DNA from: an uncultured Clostridia bacterium | GTDB taxonomy: Bacteria; Bacillota; Clostridia; Oscillospirales; QAKW01 | Assembly: GCA_944387905.1 (NCBI GenBank) | Contig: CALXGU010000002.1 | Location: forward strand, 1 to 28,895 | Direction: 5' to 3' | Length of the DNA: 28,895 nt | Shown here: in pieces, positions 24,580-28,895 of the stretch | How the letters are laid out: each line of letters begins with the position of its first letter | Position numbering within the stretch: position 1 is the first letter of the stretch | Notes under the pieces: generated by a model | The model's input: the letters and a program-made list of their open reading frames with translations, nothing else | What the model was told of the DNA's origin: nothing | Database searches by the model: none | Program-made: the position numbers and the translations under genes

Positions 24580-24627
24580 TTCGGTTATGATGCTCGTTTT
24601 CACTGTACATTCTTTGCTATAACCGAA
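24580..24627 (+). promoter_or_regulatory. Inverted repeat in the nagB leader
   Basis: TTCGGTTAT (24580-24588) pairs perfectly with ATAACCGAA (24619-24627) across a 30-base loop, within the leader between the promoter and the nagB ribosome site. It is short of a T run, so it is not a terminator. A regulatory fold is possible but unproven. Confidence 0.35.
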
Positions 24628-24651
24628 ATTGAACAGAAAGGATGCAGGATT

Positions 24652-25365
24652 ATGTACATTTACAGAGAAGAAAGTTATGAGAAAATGAGCAGACGCGCCG
24701 CAAATATCATATCCGCTCAGGTTATTCAAAAGCCCGATTCGGTATTGGGTCTTGCTACCGGTTCCTCACCTCTTGGTATCTACAGACAGCTGATCGAATG
24801 GTACAACAAAGGTGATATTGACTTTAAAGACGTAACTACCGTTAATCTTGATGAATACTGCGGTCTGCCCGCCAATCACGATCAGAGTTACAGATATTTT
24901 ATGGATACTAATTTTTTTAACCATATAAATATCGATAAATTCCGTACATATGTTCCAAACGGCATGTGTGAGGATGCTGACCGTGAATGTGCTGACTACG
25001 ATAATTTAATAGCCAAACTGGGTGGTATAGACCTGCAGCTTCTGGGTATCGGTTTTAACGGACATATAGGTTTCAACGAGCCGTCAGATCACTTTGATAT
25101 CAAAACCAGACGTGTAAAGCTCTCCGAGTCGACTATGAAAGCCAACTCCAGATTCTTTCCTAACGGAGGCATGCCTACTCACGCTCTGACAATGGGCTTC
25201 AAATCTATACTCAGTGCGAAAAAAATACTGCTTATTGCAGGTCCTGAAAAATATGATATTGTCAAAAAGGCCTTTACCGGACCTGTTACTCCTCAGGTGC
25301 CTGCCTCTATACTGCAGCTTCATGATAATGTGACTGTCGTTTATACAGGCAATCAGAGCTTTTGA
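24652..25365 (+). CDS. nagB: Glucosamine-6-phosphate deaminase
   Basis: Converts glucosamine-6-phosphate to fructose-6-phosphate and ammonia, feeding amino sugars into glycolysis. The start at 24652 (AAAGGA upstream) gives 237 residues beginning MYIYREESYEKMSRRAA, as in the family; an in-frame ATG at 24568 would add 28 untypical residues. Motifs: LATGSSPLGIY (phosphate loop, about 34-44), NLDEYCGL (catalytic Asp67), GFNGHIGFNEP (134-144, His138 and Glu143), and THALTMGFKSILSAKKI. All key positions match Gram-positive NagB. It leads a three-gene operon with a PIG-L deacetylase and a hexose mutase. No nagA is in the window. Confidence 0.95.
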   Translation: MYIYREESYEKMSRRAANIISAQVIQKPDSVLGLATGSSPLGIYRQLIEWYNKGDIDFKDVTTVNLDEYCGLPANHDQSYRYFMDTNFFNHINIDKFRTYVPNGMCEDADRECADYDNLIAKLGGIDLQLLGIGFNGHIGFNEPSDHFDIKTRRVKLSESTMKANSRFFPNGGMPTHALTMGFKSILSAKKILLIAGPEKYDIVKKAFTGPVTPQVPASILQLHDNVTVVYTGNQSF

Positions 25366-25385
25366 TCGGAAAGAGGGAGATATCA

Positions 25386-26219
25386 GTGAAATTCAAAAAT
25401 GAAAATGCAACCGTTTATTATCCGGCTGAGGAATCACTCTCTCAGGTTACGGATATGTGCATCGCAGCACATCAAGACGATATTGAAATAATGGCATACT
25501 CGCCTATCGCGGACTGCTATGACAGTGAAACCAGACACTTCTGCGGCGTTGTCGTTACCGACGGCGCATCCAGCCCACGCTCCGGTGAGTACGAAAATTA
25601 TACAGATGAACAAATGAAACAGGTCCGCATAGATGAACAGCAGACAGCTGCGCGGCTCGGAAAATATCGCGCCGTTATTCAGCTGGGTTATCCTTCTTCT
25701 GCTGTTAAAAATGCTCAAAATGCCGATCCTGTCGAAGAAATATACCAGCTGCTTATGCAGGTGCAGCCCAAATACCTTTATACACACAATATCGCAGACA
25801 AGCATGAAACACACGTGGCTGTCGCGCTCAGAGTTATTCAGGCGGTCAAAAAAATGCCGCCGGAATGCAGGCCGCAAAAGTTTATCGCTCTGGAGGTCTG
25901 GCGCGGACTTGACTGGCTGTGCGATTCTGATAAGCTCTGTCTTGATACAAGCGCTTATCCACAGCTTGCAACGCAGCTGCTACAGGTACACCTCTCGCAT
26001 GTGGTGGGAGGAAAGCGTTATGATAACGCCGCCGTCGGCAGACGCTATGCCAATGCGACATTTTTCGCGTCTCACAGTACAGACAGCTGTGACAGCATCA
26101 GCTTTGGCATGGATCTTATGCCGATGATCGAAAATGATATTTCTGCAAAAGAATATATCTCACAGTTTATAGACCGTTTTACAAACGAGGTAAATACCAC
26201 TTTAGAAAGGCTGGGCTGA
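25386..26219 (+). CDS. PIG-L/LmbE-family zinc deacetylase
   Basis: 277 residues from GTG at 25386, with GGGAG seven bases upstream; a TTG further upstream (25362) has no ribosome site. The family removes N-acetyl groups from GlcNAc-containing substrates (for example GlcNAc-PI, mycothiol precursors, diacetylchitobiose). The first metal motif reads AHQDDIE (29-35) where the family almost always has AHPDDxE, so Pro is replaced by Gln while His and the two Asp are kept. A second motif, DKHETH, matches the usual HxxH-type site. Placed between nagB and a hexose mutase, it may deacetylate GlcNAc or a derivative in place of NagA. This is inference from context. Confidence 0.9.
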   Translation: MKFKNENATVYYPAEESLSQVTDMCIAAHQDDIEIMAYSPIADCYDSETRHFCGVVVTDGASSPRSGEYENYTDEQMKQVRIDEQQTAARLGKYRAVIQLGYPSSAVKNAQNADPVEEIYQLLMQVQPKYLYTHNIADKHETHVAVALRVIQAVKKMPPECRPQKFIALEVWRGLDWLCDSDKLCLDTSAYPQLATQLLQVHLSHVVGGKRYDNAAVGRRYANATFFASHSTDSCDSISFGMDLMPMIENDISAKEYISQFIDRFTNEVNTTLERLG

Positions 26220-26220
26220 A

Positions 26221-27639
26221 ATGGAAAACTCTATTAAATTTGGAACCGGAGGCTGGAGAGCGGTTATCGGACAAGACTTTATCTGTTCTAACATCAGAAC
26301 AGTAGCTGCGGCTATTGTTGAACTGATGAAAAAGCAAAACAAAACCGACAAACCGGTAATAATAGGATACGACCGCAGATTTCTGTCCGCAGAGGCTGCA
26401 AAATGGGTTGCTGAGGTCATGGCATACGCGGGAGTTACTGTTTGGTTTATACACAGATCAGTTCCCACCCCGCTTGTGATGCATACAGTCAAAGATCAAA
26501 AACTGCATTTCGGCATAGAAATAACTGCTTCGCACAACCCTTCGGAATATAACGGTATCAAGCTTATTGTCGATGAAGGCAGAGACGCTCCGCTTGAAAC
26601 GACATCAGAGCTTGAAAAGATAATAGAAGATATAAAAGATATAAATTTCATTGAATTTGATCAGGCTGTAAAACAGGGTAAGATAGTTTTTATATCAAAC
26701 CCATTCAATAAATTCCTTGACGATATTATCGGTCTTTTGGATACGGGCGCACTCAGGAAACGCGGATTGAGAGTGGTTTTTGACTCAATGCACGGATCCG
26801 GCACATATCCGTTGCTTGTTATTTTCCATACTGCACGCTGCACCATTGATACAATCAACATAAATAAGGACGCGTATTTCGGCGGTGTAATGCCCGCTCC
26901 GAGTGAAAAAAGCCTGGGGCTTTTGCGCGATACAGTATTAAAGGGCGGTTATGATCTGGGTATTGCTATGGACGGCGACGGCGACAGACTGGGTGTCATC
27001 GACAGCAACGGAAGATACATAAACGCAAATGAAATACTTTGTATGCTGTACTATTATCTTGTAAAATATAAAGGCTGGAAGGGACCTGTCGTCCGCAATC
27101 TTGCCACAACTCATATGCTTGACAAAATAGCGGAAAGCTTCGGCGAAAAGTGTTATGAGGTTCCGGTAGGATTCAAGTATATCTCATCTCAGATCGATAA
27201 AGTCGACGCCGTACTGGGCGGCGAATCATCGGGCGGTCTTACGGTACGCGGACACATACACGGCAAGGATTCTGTTTATGCCGCCTCACTTTTCGCGGAA
27301 ATGATCAGCGTTGTCGGAAAGTCGGCGTCGGAAATAATGGACGAACTGGAACGCAAATTCGGCAAATTTGTAATGGTTGAAGATAACCTCAGATTCGCAC
27401 CGGAATATAAACATGTGATCAATGATCTTGTATTTGAACAGAAAAAACTTCCTGAATTTTCAGTGACAGTGGACCATATAAGTTACGAAGACGGCTGCAA
27501 GGTATATTTTACTGACGGCAGCTTTGTGATATGCAGATTCTCCGGCACAGAACCGCTTTTGAGAATATTCGCCGAAAGCAGCAGCAGATCCGCAGCGGCA
27601 CAATACATTTCCGATTTTAAAGATTTCCTCAATTTATAA
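26221..27639 (+). CDS. Phosphoglucomutase/phosphomannomutase-family enzyme
   Basis: 472 residues of the alpha-D-phosphohexomutase superfamily, which moves phosphate between C1 and C6 of a hexose. Motifs in order: FGTGGWRAVIG near the N-terminus, TASHNPSEYNG with the phosphoserine Ser104, DGDGDR (251-256, Mg2+ loop), GGESSGGL (333-340, sugar loop) and RFSGTEP (439-445, phosphate loop). Substrate preference between glucose, mannose and glucosamine phosphates cannot be set by eye. The ATG lies two bases after the PIG-L stop, so the genes are coupled. It ends at a terminator and closes the nagB operon. In that setting a glucosamine-phosphate or GlcNAc-phosphate substrate is attractive but unproven. 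Confidence 0.93.
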   Translation: MENSIKFGTGGWRAVIGQDFICSNIRTVAAAIVELMKKQNKTDKPVIIGYDRRFLSAEAAKWVAEVMAYAGVTVWFIHRSVPTPLVMHTVKDQKLHFGIEITASHNPSEYNGIKLIVDEGRDAPLETTSELEKIIEDIKDINFIEFDQAVKQGKIVFISNPFNKFLDDIIGLLDTGALRKRGLRVVFDSMHGSGTYPLLVIFHTARCTIDTININKDAYFGGVMPAPSEKSLGLLRDTVLKGGYDLGIAMDGDGDRLGVIDSNGRYINANEILCMLYYYLVKYKGWKGPVVRNLATTHMLDKIAESFGEKCYEVPVGFKYISSQIDKVDAVLGGESSGGLTVRGHIHGKDSVYAASLFAEMISVVGKSASEIMDELERKFGKFVMVEDNLRFAPEYKHVINDLVFEQKKLPEFSVTVDHISYEDGCKVYFTDGSFVICRFSGTEPLLRIFAESSSRSAAAQYISDFKDFLNL

Positions 27640-27650
27640 ATTTATAATAA

Positions 27651-27685
27651 AAAAAGCATGAAAGCAAAAGCTTTCATGCTTTTTT
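27651..27685 (+). terminator. Intrinsic terminator after the nagB operon
   Basis: AAAAAGCATGAAAGC (27651-27665) and its perfect complement (27670-27684) around an AAAA loop, running into T. It begins about a dozen bases after the mutase stop. Confidence 0.9.
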
Positions 27686-27749
27686 ATTTGTCATAACAAA
27701 TATAATATTGAAATATAATTAATAATAAACATAAAGGTAGGTTTTCATA

Positions 27750-28349
27750 ATGGCAGACGTTTATTTATCACCATCACCGGCGCATTTTAATATAGGCTAC
27801 GGCAATTACGGTACAGAAGAACGGAGAATGAACCTTATTGCAGACGTCGTAGAATATGAACTGACTCGGCACGGAGTATCTACGGCACGAAACGATCCGG
27901 ACATGTCTCTCACCGAAGTAGTGGCGGACGCAAATGCAAAAAATCCGAAAATATATGTCGCAATTCAATCCCAGGCAGCTAATACACTGAACCGCGGATC
28001 ACAGGTATACTATTATAAGCCGGGCGGCAACGGTGAGCGTCTCGCATCGGATATTTTCGATTATTTGAGTCAGATCACCCCTACAGAGGATATAGGCCTG
28101 TCTGAAGGCGCTGCTGTCTACGGCGGTCTGGGCTTTTACGAACTCAGGAAAACAAGAATGCCTGCCGTGATCGTCATGCCCGGATTTCATGATAACCCGC
28201 TGGATGCCGATTTTATAATAGAAAACACCTATGAAATCGGCGTTGCTATAGCAAAAGGCATACTGGATTATTTAGGAATACCGTACAACACGGATACACA
28301 GGATAATATCCAGAGACTGCGCGCTCAGTACAACGGCGTCATTTTTTAA
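27750..28349 (+). CDS. N-acetylmuramoyl-L-alanine amidase-like protein, catalytic residues apparently lost
   Basis: 199 residues of the Amidase_3-like group found in Clostridia: VYLSPSPAHFNIGYGNYGTEE, then RMNLIADVVEYELTRHGV, RNDPDMSLTEVVADANAKNP and ADFIIENTYEIGVAIAKGI. Two conserved catalytic places differ. Where family members have (I/L)HSNA, this reads AIQSQA (Gln73 for the metal His). Where they have VIVEV-x-FHDN with a catalytic Glu, this reads VIVMPGFHDN (Met143). The fold is otherwise intact, so a wall-binding or scaffold role, or a non-hydrolytic one, is possible. No signal peptide is seen. AAAGGTAGG precedes the ATG. It overlaps the convergent PdaA-like gene by 11 bases. Confidence 0.82.
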   Translation: MADVYLSPSPAHFNIGYGNYGTEERRMNLIADVVEYELTRHGVSTARNDPDMSLTEVVADANAKNPKIYVAIQSQAANTLNRGSQVYYYKPGGNGERLASDIFDYLSQITPTEDIGLSEGAAVYGGLGFYELRKTRMPAVIVMPGFHDNPLDADFIIENTYEIGVAIAKGILDYLGIPYNTDTQDNIQRLRAQYNGVIF

Positions 28350-28895
28350 AATCATCCAGACTTTCAAACGTATATCCCTTACTGCGCAGATCATCTATCA
28401 CCTGTGGCAGTATCTCACAGTTGGTCTTTGAAGTAGAATGCAAAAGCAGAACAGCTCCGTTATGGACCCGTGAATAAATCTTGTCCATCGCCGCCTGACA
28501 GGACGGCTGATTATCCTGTTCCCAGTCATAATACGCAAATGACCAAAAAACACTTTTCAATCCTAGCTGCTGATTGTACTCAAGTGCCTGCTTTGAAAAT
28601 CTTCCGCTGGGAAATCTGAAATATTTTTGCGGTGTAAGTCCCAGATCACTTATAAGCTCCTCCCAGCCTGTTATCTGCTTTTTATACTCTTCAAAGCTGT
28701 TATATTTTGTCATATCAGGATGTTTCAGCGAATGATTGCACACAAGATGTCCCTCCGCGTCCATCCTCTTAATTAGATCGGGATTGGATTTTACAAAATT
28801 CCCGTCTACAAAAAAAGCGGCTTTTACATTCTTTTCTTTTAATACGTCAAGAATTTCATTAATATAAGTATCATTCGATCCTTCATCAAATGTTA
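28339..28895 (-). CDS. pdaA: PdaA-like polysaccharide deacetylase, 5' partial
   Basis: At least 184 residues are visible; the 5' end lies past base 28895. The NodB fold is clear: TFDEGSND at the window edge, VKAAFFVDGNFV, the His pair NHSLKHPDM, RFPSGRFSK, GLKSVFWSFAYYDWEQDNQP and GAVLLLHSTSKTN. The SFAYYDWE stretch and the ASP-rich loop resemble PdaA, the enzyme that removes the acetyl group of muramic acid during spore cortex delta-lactam formation. The first motif reads TFDEG where the classical NodB motif is TFDDG (PdaA of Bacillus subtilis has TFDNG, as I recall), so variation at that Asp is not unusual in this subgroup. No hairpin separates it from the convergent amidase-like gene. Confidence 0.85.
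   Translation of the reverse strand, partial: TFDEGSNDTYINEILDVLKEKNVKAAFFVDGNFVKSNPDLIKRMDAEGHLVCNHSLKHPDMTKYNSFEEYKKQITGWEELISDLGLTPQKYFRFPSGRFSKQALEYNQQLGLKSVFWSFAYYDWEQDNQPSCQAAMDKIYSRVHNGAVLLLHSTSKTNCEILPQVIDDLRSKGYTFESLDDFKK

Noticed and set aside
25057..25062. Asn in the NagB GFNGH motif, where Escherichia coli has Asp
   Set aside because: Gram-positive NagB proteins commonly carry Asn here, so it is not evidence of inactivity.

Overview
The window looks like a chromosomal segment of an anaerobic, probably spore-forming Clostridia bacterium (Firmicutes, moderate to low GC). The evidence is a V-type ATPase operon, the spore maturation pair spmA/spmB, a PdaA-like cortex deacetylase, an AbrB/SpoVT regulator with a C-terminal Cys pair motif, PduL as a phosphotransacylase, and strong Shine-Dalgarno sites with consensus sigma-A promoters. 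No rRNA, tRNA, CRISPR array, integrase or transposase was found.

Layout. 1-3686 (+): the 3' end of a V-ATPase operon, subunits A (5' truncated by the window edge), B and D, closed by a bidirectional terminator. 3721-5457 (-): a large membrane-anchored TPR / chitobiase-C-like / leucine-rich-repeat protein. 5661-11634 (+): a small DUF2508-like protein, a solute-binding lipoprotein without permeases, a polytopic membrane protein and a class A penicillin-binding protein. 11635-13941: an accessory-looking island. It holds an ECF-type sigma factor fused to a roughly 390-residue C-terminal region, bracketed by two related hairpin repeats in inverted orientation. 13942-15816: a small membrane protein whose start region is tandemly duplicated, divergent from a MocR-type regulator that has lost its PLP lysine and its C-terminal part. 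15888-17599 (-): pduL, spmB, spmA. 17694-17936 (+): the AbrB-family regulator. 17991-19070 (-): an Asp-box, sialidase-like protein. 19222-22906 (+): metG, a TatD nuclease and an uncharacterised protein, translationally coupled. 23002-24395 (-): an AraC-type regulator coupled to an unknown 170-residue protein. 24652-27639 (+): nagB, a PIG-L deacetylase and a phosphohexomutase, an amino-sugar operon divergent from the AraC gene across a perfect 22-bp inverted repeat. 27750-28349 (+): an amidase-like protein that appears to lack catalytic residues. 28339-28895 (-): a partial PdaA-like polysaccharide deacetylase.

How the genes may work together. The AraC regulator, the inverted repeat and the nagB / PIG-L / phosphomutase operon form a plausible amino-sugar unit. 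No nagA is present, so the PIG-L protein is a candidate for the missing deacetylase step. Several genes concern the envelope or the spore (class A PBP, SpmA/SpmB, amidase-like protein, PdaA-like protein). The least conventional parts are the hairpin-bracketed sigma-factor cassette, the degenerate MocR regulator and the duplicated translation-start region. Family assignments rest on motif recognition by eye; no database search was run.
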